A stretch of DNA of 64,000 nt, from NCBI RefSeq assembly GCF_033283405.1, contig NZ_JAWMQR010000002.1, forward strand, positions 713,946 to 777,945. Direction: 5' to 3'. This DNA comes from Halioxenophilus sp033283405. Lineage in GTDB: Bacteria; Pseudomonadota; Gammaproteobacteria; Pseudomonadales; Cellvibrionaceae. Shown here one piece after another: positions 44,681 through 54,087 of the stretch (position 1 is its first letter; each line of letters opens with the position of its first letter). The translations under genes were made by a program, and so were the position numbers. The notes below the pieces were generated by a model, which worked only from the letters and a program-made list of their open reading frames with translations, was not told the DNA's origin and searched no databases.

Positions 44681-44751
44681 CTATTTGAATGTCGCCCTTA
44701 AAATTTGGCGTAGTTGTGTGAAACTACTGAATTTTAAGGGCTCGCATCGGC
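44681..44751. repeat. 71-bp duplicated stem-loop unit, copy 2
   Basis: Exact repeat of 44566-44636, 115 bases further. The 44-base spacer itself has a hairpin (GCGGTAC/GTACCGC at about 44647-44666). Copy 2 begins 21 bases after the galA stop on the minus strand, so a galA transcript passes both hairpins. Confidence 0.85.
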
Positions 44752-44771
44752 CAGCGCCCATGCACCACCGA

Positions 44772-46040
44772 TTAATTCGAGCCGTTGTTATCGCCACCGG
44801 CCACCGAATAGCTCATCGACACATTTCGCGTGCGCTGAAACTCTTCTAAGGTTTTGCCGCTCATTTGCGCATAAACATCCAGGTTAGACAAGCCCACCAC
44901 CGCCGCCATCTTCTCCAGGCTGAAGAAGATAACGCCGTAGTGAATTAAGCCAATCCAGTCGCGGGCATTAACCAGGTCGCGCTCCGGCTGTGTTAACTGG
45001 AAATCATCATAAAGCGCCTCCGGCTCCGCCAAAAATCGCGCGCGGTGGTCGGGCTCAATCAATTTATGCAAAAAGTCGTTCAGCCGGTAAGCCTGGTGCG
45101 CCCGCGCCAGGGTAAACGGATGGGTGCCCTCTATGGTCTCTGCACCGGCCAGCTGGGCACCAATTTTTTGCTGCTGCTGGGCGATACTCTCCGCACGCGG
45201 CGCACTGCAGTTTTCGTAAATAACCGTGGCGATATTGGTCATCGAAGGTAGATGGGTACCCCGGTGCACACAGTTGATCTTGGCCGACAACGCACCGCGC
45301 ATAATCAACCACATAATCACCTCGGCACCCTCCAGGCCACCCAGGCGGGCATATTCGGCGTGGGTGATTTGGGCGAGCACCTCCGGGTCGTTCTCCAGTA
45401 AGTCCAAAAACTGCTCATCCCAGGCGGGGTTATTAAAGCCACAGCGCTCGCCGTGCACCTGATGCGACAGGCCACCGGTGGCCACCAGTGCCACGGAGAT
45501 ATCCTCCGGGAAGCTCTCAATGGCGCGGCGCAGCGCCTGGCCCAGGTTGTAACAGCGCTTGGCCGTGGGGATGGGGAACTGCAACACCCCCACCTGCAGT
45601 GGCACAATCGCCCCGCTCCACGCCCGGCCCCGGTCGGTCATCATCGACAACGGCGAAAAGAGGCCGTGATCAATGGGCTTTTTCTGGTAGAACGAGATAT
45701 CAAACTCATCGGCAAAGAACGACTGGCCAATATGGCGAGCAAGCGCGGCGTGGCCCGCCACCGGCGGGTAGGCACGGGCACCACCACCCTCATCGGCCGT
45801 GACGTAGCGGTCGTCCACACCCAGTACAAACGGCGAGTAGTGATCAAAAAAGAAGGAGGTGATGTGGTCGTTATAGATAAAAAAGAGCACATCCGGTTGC
45901 TTCTCTTCCAGCCAATGGCGAATGGGATCAAACAGTGTAAACACCTGCGCCCAGGCCGGATCTTCCGGCGACTTGGTATCCTTGGCAAAACCAATGGTGG
46001 GCGTGTGGGAAGCGGCAATGGCGCCGATAATTCTGGCCAT
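44772..46040 (-). CDS. galA: Gallate dioxygenase GalA/DesB (fused LigB-LigA type)
   Basis: Single-chain extradiol dioxygenase of 422 aa. Residues 1-280 are LigB-like, with iron ligands in ASHTPTIG (His12) and YNDHITSF (His near 60), catalytic His in GGLSHQVHGERCG near 192 and Glu in LEGAEVIMW. Residues about 300-410 are LigA-like. This fused form and length are typical of gallate dioxygenase, which yields 4-oxalomesaconate directly. ATG 46040 follows the MFS stop by 14 bases; the longer open frame upstream lies inside the MFS gene. Confidence 0.92.
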   Translation of the reverse strand: MARIIGAIAASHTPTIGFAKDTKSPEDPAWAQVFTLFDPIRHWLEEKQPDVLFFIYNDHITSFFFDHYSPFVLGVDDRYVTADEGGGARAYPPVAGHAALARHIGQSFFADEFDISFYQKKPIDHGLFSPLSMMTDRGRAWSGAIVPLQVGVLQFPIPTAKRCYNLGQALRRAIESFPEDISVALVATGGLSHQVHGERCGFNNPAWDEQFLDLLENDPEVLAQITHAEYARLGGLEGAEVIMWLIMRGALSAKINCVHRGTHLPSMTNIATVIYENCSAPRAESIAQQQQKIGAQLAGAETIEGTHPFTLARAHQAYRLNDFLHKLIEPDHRARFLAEPEALYDDFQLTQPERDLVNARDWIGLIHYGVIFFSLEKMAAVVGLSNLDVYAQMSGKTLEEFQRTRNVSMSYSVAGGDNNGSN

Positions 46041-46054
46041 AATAGAGCTCCGAT

Positions 46055-47347
46055 TTAGGCAACGCCCTTGAGGCGCACGATAACCAACCCGGCCACCACC
46101 AGCGGCAGGCTGAAAAGAATAAAGGTCCAACCGATGGGCACCCCGGCACCGAGGATAAAGCCCGCCACCGCCGGCCCGGCTATCGCCCCCAGGCGCCCGG
46201 CGCCAATGGCCCAGCCCACGCCGGTGGTGCGAATTTCGGTGGGGTAGAGGCGGGCGGCCACGGCGTAGAGCCCGGTAAAACCACCCTGCACGAAATACAT
46301 CAACAGAAAAATCAGCACCAGAATCACCAGCACCGATACCTGCAAATTGCCGTAGGCAACACTCATCGCCGCCGCACAAAAGAAGAACAGGCTAATGGTG
46401 CGCGCCAGGCCAAATCGGGCGGAGAGCAACCCCAAACTGATGGAGCCAAAAAAGGCGCCCAGGTTGAGGCTGATACCGGCCAACATCGCCTTGCTGACAT
46501 CCAGCCCTGCCTCCACAGCCAGCTTTACCACCCAGCTGAACAGGAAATAGAGGGTGGCGAAGCTCATCATAAAGGCGAGCCAGAGCAGCAGCGTGGCGGC
46601 CCGAATATTGGGCGCCAGCAGTGCCGCCACCCCCACCGACGCCCCCTCTTCCGCCACCGGCGCCGGCAACTCCGGCAACGGGGCGTGGGCCATCTTCTGC
46701 AGAATGCGGTTGATGGTAACCAGGGCATTGGCCGGCTGGCGGTGAGCCAGAAAATCGAGCGACTCTGGCAGCCCCCAGAACACCAGCGGAATCACCACCG
46801 CCGAGACCAGCCCCGCCAGCACAAACAGTGGCCGCCAACCCCAGTGGGGCACAATCCAGGCGGCGACAAAGCCGGCGATAATAGCGCCCACCGGGTAGGC
46901 GGCGTGCAACACCAAAATCGCCTGATTGCGCTTCGCATCCGGCGAGTACTCCGCCACCAGCGCCGTCAGGCTGGCCAACATCGAGCCGATACCCAGCCCC
47001 GCCAGCAGGCGCAGCAGTGCCAGCTGCCAGACCGACTGTGCCGCCGAGGTGGCCACCATCGCCACCGCCACCATACAGAGGCTGGCAAGGATCATCCGCC
47101 GCCGGCCGACTTTGTCGGTCATTGGCGAGATCACCAACGCGCCAATGGTCATGCCCACCAGCGCCGCGCTAAAGACAATGCCCAGCGCCTGCGGTGAGAT
47201 AGACCACTGCTCGGCAATGGCCGGCGCAGCAAAGGAGATGGCCAGCACATCCATGCCATCGAGCATGTTGAGCAGAAAGCAGAGAGCCATCACCCGCAGC
47301 TGCAGGCGGGACATTGGCGAGGCGTCGATTAGGGTGCGAACAGACAT
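46055..47347 (-). CDS. MFS aromatic acid transporter (AAHS type), gallate side
   Basis: Twelve-helix carrier of 430 aa with DGMDVLAISFAAPAIA in helix 1 and TDKVGRRRM after helix 2. It directly precedes galA in one transcript, as galT does in Pseudomonas, so gallate:H+ symport is the likely role. It is a paralogue of the carrier at 24851. Confidence 0.88.
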   Translation of the reverse strand: MSVRTLIDASPMSRLQLRVMALCFLLNMLDGMDVLAISFAAPAIAEQWSISPQALGIVFSAALVGMTIGALVISPMTDKVGRRRMILASLCMVAVAMVATSAAQSVWQLALLRLLAGLGIGSMLASLTALVAEYSPDAKRNQAILVLHAAYPVGAIIAGFVAAWIVPHWGWRPLFVLAGLVSAVVIPLVFWGLPESLDFLAHRQPANALVTINRILQKMAHAPLPELPAPVAEEGASVGVAALLAPNIRAATLLLWLAFMMSFATLYFLFSWVVKLAVEAGLDVSKAMLAGISLNLGAFFGSISLGLLSARFGLARTISLFFFCAAAMSVAYGNLQVSVLVILVLIFLLMYFVQGGFTGLYAVAARLYPTEIRTTGVGWAIGAGRLGAIAGPAVAGFILGAGVPIGWTFILFSLPLVVAGLVIVRLKGVA

Positions 47348-47470
47348 GCGATACCAATTCTTTGGTGAGGTTTTTTAACGGTTTTTAAAAAAAGCAGCGC
47401 TGCTGCCGACCCGGAGCGGTGTTGATTGCGAATCAGTAACCGGTGCCGGGTTCGGCAGAGCAACCTCGGT

Positions 47471-49894
47471 TTAGAACTCCCAGGTGGCCGAAGCGAAGAT
47501 CACCCGCGGCCGGGCATAGGCCACCTCGGCGTAGCCGGAGCCCGAGGTGAGCGACGAGTTACCAGAGACCCGATACTCCTCGTCGGTGGCGTTGTTCACG
47601 CCCACCACCACCTTCCAGTTGGCGTTGAGATCTTCGACCGCCACCGACAGATCCACCAGCGAGTAGCTGTCGGACTGAGCGATGGTGTCGGTGTTGGCGG
47701 CATCGAAGTAAACCGAATCGCTGTAGGTGAGATCCACCCGCGGTGAGATCTGCAGCGAGCCCAGCGCCAGGTTGTAGCCAATACCCAGGTTACCCTGCAG
47801 CTCCGGCGCAAACGGCAGCTGGTTGCCCTCCTCCACACCGGCGCTTACCGGCCGGCCGGGGACAACAATCTCCACCGCCTTGTCGACCGAGGTATCCAGG
47901 TAGCCCAGGCCACCCTCGATAATCCAGCTGTCGGAGGGCACGTAGGTGACCTCCAGCTCGGCACCATCAATAGAGGCCTCACCGGCGTTAAAGAACCAGG
48001 GAGCGATAAAGACACGGTAGGTGAACTGCAGATCGGTGTAGTCGGAGGAGAAGATGGCACCGTTGATACGCAGGTTGTCGGTAAGGTCCGACTTAAAGCC
48101 CAGTTCGTAGGTTTTTACCTCCTCCTGATCAAACTGGTGGCCCGCCTCCAAATCCGATTCGGTCAGGGCAAAGTTGAAGGTGGAGTTCCAGCCGCCGCCT
48201 TTGAAGCCCTCAGAGTAACTGCCGTAAACCATGGAGGTCTCACCCAGCCGGTAACTGAGGTTGGCCGAAACCGTCGTCGCCGAGAAGTCCGCCTCGTAAC
48301 GTTTTTTGGGCAGGTACTTGTCGTCCGGCGCGGCGTAGTCGAACTGATCGGGGATCGAGGCTTTGGTCTCTTCCGTGTAGCGCACACCCAAGGTACCGCT
48401 CAACTGCTCGGTAAAGTCGTAGGTGAGCTGACCAAAGGCCGCCCAGGACTGGTTATCGGTGATGTTGTTGTCGCTGTCGAGGTGGCAGCGGTCGGTGCCC
48501 ACACCACAAGAGAAGCCCGGCCCGCGGTCGCCCACCTGCACGCTGAGAATGTCGGTCACCTCCTCCTCGTAGTAATAGAGGCCGGCCACGCCGGTGAGGC
48601 TGTCACTCTCGTAGTTAAACTGCAGCTCCTGGCTGAACTGGTCGCCATCGGAGTGGAAGTCGGTGTGCAGAATGGTGAAGGGGGTGTTGTCGGCGTCGCG
48701 CTTACCCACCCACTCCAGCTCGCGATAGGAGGAGATCGACTTCAAGGTGATCTCCTCATTGAGGGCATACTCCAGCTTCAGCGAGACGCCTTGGTTCTCC
48801 AGGGTGCTCTCCACCGGGTAGGTGCCGTTGGTGGCGTAGGGGCCGGCATTCCACTGATTGTTAACACAGCGGGCATCGGCGCTCTCACCGGTGTAACCGC
48901 GCGGGCCGCCACCGGTGGTGGTCAGGCCGGAGACATCCAGAGTGGAGCCGTCGGCGGTGGTTACCGGCCGCCCGGGGGGCCCCGGCAGAGCAATCCAGGC
49001 GTCCGGGCAGCCGGCACCCACACTGGCGTTGGCACCAAACCAGGCGGCATCAATGCTGGTGTCGTTGACGTCGGTGTTGTTGTTGTAGCCACCAAACACC
49101 AGCGGCGAGCCGTTTTCGTCGGCCTCGGTGTAGTCGAGGGCGAGGTTGGCGGTAAAGCTCTCGGTCGGTTCCAGCAACAGCTTGGCGGTCAGCGTGTAGT
49201 TATTGGTATCGCCCAGGTCGGTGCCATCGGAGACGCGCTTGACGTAGCCGTCCTGCTGTTTGGTACCGGCGGTGAAGCGGGTTTTAACGGTATCGGAGAT
49301 GGGTACATCCACCGCACCAAACAGCTCCATCAGGCCATCTTCCCCGGCGCCGACGCGAATCTTGCCACCCAGCTCATCACCGGGCTGGGTGGTGCTGATC
49401 AACACTGCGCCACCGATGGTGTTGCGGCCAAACAGTGTGCCCTGCGGGCCGCGCAGTACCTGCACACCGGCGATATCGCGCATCTCCATGGTGCCGCCCA
49501 CCGACTGCCCCATGTAAACGTCGTCAATGTAGAGGCCAACACCCGGGTCGGTGTTGGCGCGGGCGCTGATCTGGCCAACACCGCGGATAAAAATCACCGA
49601 GGAGTTGTTGTTACCGGCCAGGGGGGCGTTGTTGGTGAACTGCAGATTGGGGGTAATCTTGCCGATATCATCGGAGCTATCGATCTGGCGGCGCTCCAGG
49701 GCATCGCCCGAAAAGGCTGTTACCGCGATAGGCACCTCTTGCAGGTTCTCCTCCACCTTACGGGCGGTGACGGTAATCTCTTCGAGAACAAAACCGGATC
49801 GTTGGGCCTCTTGTGCGAGGGTGGGAGTGGCCAGCACAGCGGCCGACAGCAGGCTCAGCCCGGCCAGGGGCTTTTTGGCGTGAATGATTTCCAT
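47471..49894 (-). CDS. TonB-dependent outer membrane receptor 3 (gallate unit)
   Basis: Receptor of 807 aa: signal peptide (cleavage near LAQEA), TonB box region LEEITVTARKVEENLQEVPI, plug with VLRGPQGTLFGRNTIGG and a barrel ending in Phe (SATWEF). It lies 123 bases ahead of the MFS-galA pair on the same strand and close to receptor 2 in sequence. Likely ligand is gallate or a galloyl ester, inferred from position. GAGGAA precedes the ATG. Confidence 0.92.
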   Translation of the reverse strand: MEIIHAKKPLAGLSLLSAAVLATPTLAQEAQRSGFVLEEITVTARKVEENLQEVPIAVTAFSGDALERRQIDSSDDIGKITPNLQFTNNAPLAGNNNSSVIFIRGVGQISARANTDPGVGLYIDDVYMGQSVGGTMEMRDIAGVQVLRGPQGTLFGRNTIGGAVLISTTQPGDELGGKIRVGAGEDGLMELFGAVDVPISDTVKTRFTAGTKQQDGYVKRVSDGTDLGDTNNYTLTAKLLLEPTESFTANLALDYTEADENGSPLVFGGYNNNTDVNDTSIDAAWFGANASVGAGCPDAWIALPGPPGRPVTTADGSTLDVSGLTTTGGGPRGYTGESADARCVNNQWNAGPYATNGTYPVESTLENQGVSLKLEYALNEEITLKSISSYRELEWVGKRDADNTPFTILHTDFHSDGDQFSQELQFNYESDSLTGVAGLYYYEEEVTDILSVQVGDRGPGFSCGVGTDRCHLDSDNNITDNQSWAAFGQLTYDFTEQLSGTLGVRYTEETKASIPDQFDYAAPDDKYLPKKRYEADFSATTVSANLSYRLGETSMVYGSYSEGFKGGGWNSTFNFALTESDLEAGHQFDQEEVKTYELGFKSDLTDNLRINGAIFSSDYTDLQFTYRVFIAPWFFNAGEASIDGAELEVTYVPSDSWIIEGGLGYLDTSVDKAVEIVVPGRPVSAGVEEGNQLPFAPELQGNLGIGYNLALGSLQISPRVDLTYSDSVYFDAANTDTIAQSDSYSLVDLSVAVEDLNANWKVVVGVNNATDEEYRVSGNSSLTSGSGYAEVAYARPRVIFASATWEF

Positions 49895-50410
49895 CGGAAT
49901 TCCTCACCTTAGTCTGGTTATTATTAGAGTTGTAGGGCCAAACCACTGCCTGTGGCCCTCGGTGTGAGAAACGCGGTTATTACGGACCGAATTCAGGTTG
50001 AAGGCAACCTTTTCACAGGCGCCACTATTGGTCTTTACCCCAGTAGCCTCCATTCACTTTTTTACACTTCACCGGCACTTTTCTATATCCGCTTGGTAAA
50101 TAATTACCAGCAAATATGGCCGGCAAAACAACCATTTAATCACCGCCCAACTAAAACCAAACAGAATTTCTTATATTTTTCAAAAACTTAAGAAGACACC
50201 CGGTGTTGCACCGGCAACCATGACGTAACCGGGAGCGGGTAATGCTGGCAGTATTTTTTTTAGCTGTAATTAAATCCCTAAAGTGCTGCAGGCCGCGTCG
50301 ATACTAGGGCCGGATAATTATCGGCACTGGCGGCTGGCCGCCGGTGCCGCGAAAGTGGTTAACAGTTATTAAATTTTTCTATAATCTTCCCTCCCAAAAG
50401 CGCCCTACCC
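49895..50410. promoter_or_regulatory. Divergent promoter region between receptor 3 and the LysR gene
   Basis: About 516 bases, AT-rich in the middle. Promoters for both divergent genes should lie here. At 50323-50348 a GC-rich imperfect inverted repeat (GGCAC-T-GGCGGC against GCCGCC-G-GTGCC) lies about 65 bases before the LysR start and may be an autoregulatory site. I see no gene in it. Confidence 0.5.
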
Positions 50411-51652
50411 ATGCCCAAACAGACCCCAACCGATTACACCCAACCGCATCAGGCCCTGCCGCCACTGCCCAACCTGCGCCACCTCACCGCCGCCCTGGAG
50501 GTCAACCGCGTTGGCAGTATCAATCGCGCCGCCGAACGGGTGCACCTGTCGCAGTCGGCCATCACCCAGGGGCTGGCCAAACTGGAGCGCGCCCTGGCGG
50601 TGGAGCTCTTTACCCGTTCCCCCACCGGGGTGTTCACCACCGAAGCCGGGCAGTGCTTCCTAGCGCGCATTGAGCGCGCCATCGCCAGCCTGGCCAAAAT
50701 CGATGGCCTCTTTGCCGAGGGCAGCAGCGGTAAAAACCGGCAGCTGCATCGTCTGCTCACCAGTACCCAGCTGCGCGCCCTGATCAGCGTGGTGGAGCAC
50801 GGCTCCTACACCCTGGCGGCTAATCAACTGGGGCTGGCCCAACCCACCGTGCACCGCGCGGTGCGGGAGCTGGAGAGCCTCTGCCGGCAGACCTTTTTCA
50901 GCCGCTCCCCGGCCGGCGTGGAACCGCTCTGGCCGGCACGACAGGTGGCCCGCCTGGCCAGCCTCTTCTTTGCCGAATACCACCAGGCCATAGAGGCACT
51001 GGCGGAGCTGGCCGGCAGCCACTCGGGCAGCCTGCGGGTCGGCAGCCTGCCGCTGGCGCGTACACGCCTGGTACCCCACGCCGTTACCCAGCTGCTGGCC
51101 GAATACCCCAATGCCCAGGTGAGTATTATCGATGGCCCCTACGAGGAGCAGCTGCACAGCCTGCTGCACGGCCAGTCGGATGTGATTGTCGGCGCCCTGC
51201 GCTACCCGCCGCCCAGCCCCCATATTCAGCAGGAACTGTTGTTTAGCGACCCGCTCCATATTGTGGTGCGCCCCGGCCACGTGCTGGCCAAACGGGCGCC
51301 CACCAGCGCCGCTGAATTGCAGGGGTTAAGTTGGATAGCCCCCAAAATCAACACGCCGGCGCGGGGGGTGTTCAGCCGTTTTTTTCTCGATCAGGGCTTC
51401 ACACCACCGGCGCGGGTGATTGAGTGCAGTTCGTTAGTGGCGATTCGCGGGCTGCTGCTGGAGAGCGACCGGGTGGCACTGCTGTCTGCCCAGCAGGTGG
51501 AGGTGGAGGTACAGGCGGGGTTACTGGCGGTCTGCCCCCAGGCACTGCCGGGCAGCCGCCGGGAGATTGGCCTGACCCTGCGCCGGGATTGGCTGCCCAC
51601 CAATCTGCAACAGCGCTTTTTAGCGCTGCTGCGGGCCGGCAATCAAGCCTGA
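50411..51652 (+). CDS. LysR-type regulator with two N-terminal helix-turn-helix domains
   Basis: Regulator of 413 aa, about 100 longer than ordinary LysR proteins. Two LysR-type DNA-binding domains stand in tandem: residues about 22-90 (GSINRAAERVHLSQSAITQG) and about 115-180 (GSYTLAANQLGLAQPTVHRA). A normal substrate-binding domain follows (about 205-410, starting GSLRVGSLPLART). It is divergent from the gallate receptor and so is the best candidate for gallate-responsive control. It ends 9 bases before the convergent kinase gene. Confidence 0.85.
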   Translation: MPKQTPTDYTQPHQALPPLPNLRHLTAALEVNRVGSINRAAERVHLSQSAITQGLAKLERALAVELFTRSPTGVFTTEAGQCFLARIERAIASLAKIDGLFAEGSSGKNRQLHRLLTSTQLRALISVVEHGSYTLAANQLGLAQPTVHRAVRELESLCRQTFFSRSPAGVEPLWPARQVARLASLFFAEYHQAIEALAELAGSHSGSLRVGSLPLARTRLVPHAVTQLLAEYPNAQVSIIDGPYEEQLHSLLHGQSDVIVGALRYPPPSPHIQQELLFSDPLHIVVRPGHVLAKRAPTSAAELQGLSWIAPKINTPARGVFSRFFLDQGFTPPARVIECSSLVAIRGLLLESDRVALLSAQQVEVEVQAGLLAVCPQALPGSRREIGLTLRRDWLPTNLQQRFLALLRAGNQA

Positions 51653-51661
51653 AGTTTGGCG

Positions 51662-53299
51662 CTACTCTTCCAACGCCTTAAAGCGGCTGGCGATATCGGC
51701 CACCTGACGATCCATCCCCTCTTCGTCGGTCACCAACAGGTCGCCCTCCAGGCGGGCATTCAGGCTTGGCATTTTCAGTTCAAACAGCACGCCGGCAATA
51801 TCCTGGGGAATAAAACGCAGGCGGGTGTGGCCAAAGCGGCCGGCGTCGATCTGCAACTGCCAACGCGGGTGGAACGACTGGCTCGGGTCGGGCAGCAGCC
51901 CCTCGGCCAGGGCATCACCGACAAAGCGGTGGGTTTTCTGGTCGCTCTGGTGGGTGACCTCAATGGAGGCCAGCTCACCGGCCAAGTCCCACTCCATCTC
52001 CGCCACGGCGGATTCACTGCCGGTTTTGCGGCAGCAGGGTTTCCCCTCCACCACCTGCTGTTCAATCACATCGGTAATCACCGTGCCGTTGTTCAACTCC
52101 ATGCGCAGCGACAACACATCGGGCCGGTTGGCGATATTCTGGTGGCTGATTTTGCCGTCGTAGCCTTTGATAATCTCATTCACAAAATAGAGCCCCAGCC
52201 CCTTGCCGTTGTTCTGTTTTACCCGGCGGGTGGAGTAGCCCAACTGAAACAGCTTGGCCGCGCTCTCGTCGTTGATGTGCGGGCCGCGGTTGTAAACCCG
52301 GTAGCCGATAAACTCCCGCTCCTGGTAGAGCTCGATGGCGATACGGGCATTTTTCTCCAGCTTGCGGTTGCCCTGGCGGCCGGCAAAGTATTGGGCGTTA
52401 TTGATGATATTTTCCAAGGCCAGAATCAGGTGGTTCTCATTGCCCAACAGCGGCGCTGCCGGATGGCAGCGCACCCATACTAAATTGTGTTCGGGCACCT
52501 GCAGGGTGTGGTAGTCGTGCGGGCTTGGCACTGCGATGGGCGGGCTGCCAAAGCAACGGGTGAGGGCCTTTTCCAGGGCAGCTTCGGCGGCGAAGATCGG
52601 TTTTTCCGGCAGCGCCTGGGCGTTATTCAATTCCGCCTGAAAGAGCAGCTCCTCCGCCTCACACACCTTGTTGGCAATGTGCAGGGCGATGTTGTCGGTG
52701 GTGGAGAGATCGAGCAGGTCCCACAGGTAGCGCATACTGGCCACCGCCTCGCGCAACTGTTTGGCCTCGCTGTTCTCTTCACTGCCGGCATCGCCACTGT
52801 CGTTACTGTTGCTCTCGGCCAGCTGGGCAATTTGTTGTTCGAGGGCGGTGCTCACCTTGTCGTAACTGATCACACCATTGTGGCGCACCTCACTGGCGAT
52901 GCTTTTAAAGTGCAGAAATTTTTCGTCGTACTCGATGTACTCCAACAATTTATCGCTGATAAACAGTTTTAATTTATCGGCATGGTTGGCGTAGACGTGG
53001 GCCTTGGCGTTGAGCTGACGCTTGTTCGCCAACAGCTCATCCATCTGCGCGCGGATTTCGCGAATCGCCCTTTTCTGAATTTTGCGTTTGCGCTCCACCA
53101 AGCGCAGCTCGGCCAGCAGCAACACCACAAAGCCCGCCAATAGCGATTCCGGTACCGGTGCCAGAAAAATCCAGTCAGGCAGCGGGTAAAACGCCCGCAA
53201 CCCGGCGTGGGTTTGGGCGTAAAAATAGGCCAGCAAAAAAATCGCCGCGAGCATGGTCAACAGCGGGTAGGGGGTGCGCTTGGGGGCTTCAATGCTCAT
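51662..53299 (-). CDS. Atypical membrane histidine kinase
   Basis: Protein of 545 aa with two membrane segments (about 12-29 and 51-68) and a basic coiled linker (about 66-100). A kinase ATPase domain follows, with N box LALENIINNAQ near 293-303, G1 VYNRGP near 335 and G2 NNGKGLGLYFV near 363-373. No canonical H-box is obvious in front of it; candidate phospho-His residues are in EVRHN near 140. After the ATPase an unusual tail of about 150 residues has Cys-Cys and resembles no output domain I know, possibly PilZ-like. Coupled to the response regulator, 2 bases after its stop. Confidence 0.8.
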   Translation of the reverse strand: MSIEAPKRTPYPLLTMLAAIFLLAYFYAQTHAGLRAFYPLPDWIFLAPVPESLLAGFVVLLLAELRLVERKRKIQKRAIREIRAQMDELLANKRQLNAKAHVYANHADKLKLFISDKLLEYIEYDEKFLHFKSIASEVRHNGVISYDKVSTALEQQIAQLAESNSNDSGDAGSEENSEAKQLREAVASMRYLWDLLDLSTTDNIALHIANKVCEAEELLFQAELNNAQALPEKPIFAAEAALEKALTRCFGSPPIAVPSPHDYHTLQVPEHNLVWVRCHPAAPLLGNENHLILALENIINNAQYFAGRQGNRKLEKNARIAIELYQEREFIGYRVYNRGPHINDESAAKLFQLGYSTRRVKQNNGKGLGLYFVNEIIKGYDGKISHQNIANRPDVLSLRMELNNGTVITDVIEQQVVEGKPCCRKTGSESAVAEMEWDLAGELASIEVTHQSDQKTHRFVGDALAEGLLPDPSQSFHPRWQLQIDAGRFGHTRLRFIPQDIAGVLFELKMPSLNARLEGDLLVTDEEGMDRQVADIASRFKALEE

Positions 53300-53301
53300 G
53301 G

Positions 53302-54087
53302 TTATTGATCACTCTTCCAAAAGTAGGCCTGGGCGTCGCCAAAGGTGACGATACCACGCCCGGTCTTGCACAGCTCGGTAAACTGCCCCACACCGGGCTC
53401 GGCGGCATCGAACGCCGTGCGCAGGGTTTTAATGTGCTGCCGATAATTGGCGTAGGAGAAGCGCTCCAGGTCGGCCTCGAGCAGGTCCGCCACCTGCTCC
53501 GTGGAGAGCGGCCGGGGGCTGCGCTCCACCAGATAGCGCAAAATTTTGCGCGGCGTGGGTGCCAACGGCCGCTTGGGGTTGTGCGGGTTCATCAGCCGCT
53601 GGCCCTTCCAGAACACCTCCCAGGTCTCCAGGTCGATCTTCAAACTGCCGCTCACCAGGTGCTGGCCGGCAGCCGCCTCCCCCGCTGGCTGTTTCAACGC
53701 CGCCTTAATCCGCCAGCAGAGCACCGCCTCAATATTGCGCTGGTGCTTGGCGATAAAATCCCGGGCATCGGTATTGGTGATCGCCTCCTCTTCTATCTCT
53801 GTGCCGCTGTGTTCAGAGAGAAAAATAATCGGCAGCTCCGGCCATTTCTTTCGCAGTGCCCGCGAGACGCTGAACCCCGCCTGATCAAAGCCGTTCATAT
53901 GGGCATCGAGAATGGCCAGGTCGGGTTTTTGCTCATCCTTCATCAAGGCAATGCGCTGCTTGGCCGCCTCGGCAAATTTGTACACCTCCAACTGCGTGGG
54001 CCCGCCATCGAACAGCGTGCTCTCCAGTATGGGCGTGAATTTTTCGATCCAGTGGGATTGATCCTCAACCCAGAATAGTTTGGCCAT
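53302..54087 (-). CDS. Response regulator with winged-helix output
   Basis: Regulator of 261 aa. Receiver domain (1-125): acidic pocket VEDQ, phosphorylation Asp61 in AILDAHM, Ser in FLSEHS and Lys in FIAKHQ. The C-terminal part (about 150-255) is a winged helix of the OmpR kind with an unusually spaced linker. First gene of the pair with the kinase at 51662. Confidence 0.8.
   Translation of the reverse strand: MAKLFWVEDQSHWIEKFTPILESTLFDGGPTQLEVYKFAEAAKQRIALMKDEQKPDLAILDAHMNGFDQAGFSVSRALRKKWPELPIIFLSEHSGTEIEEEAITNTDARDFIAKHQRNIEAVLCWRIKAALKQPAGEAAAGQHLVSGSLKIDLETWEVFWKGQRLMNPHNPKRPLAPTPRKILRYLVERSPRPLSTEQVADLLEADLERFSYANYRQHIKTLRTAFDAAEPGVGQFTELCKTGRGIVTFGDAQAYFWKSDQ

Noticed and set aside
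48137..49912. Plus-strand frame of 591 codons
   Set aside because: Antisense to TonB receptor 3; no domain resemblance, Gly/Val/Ala-rich shadow.
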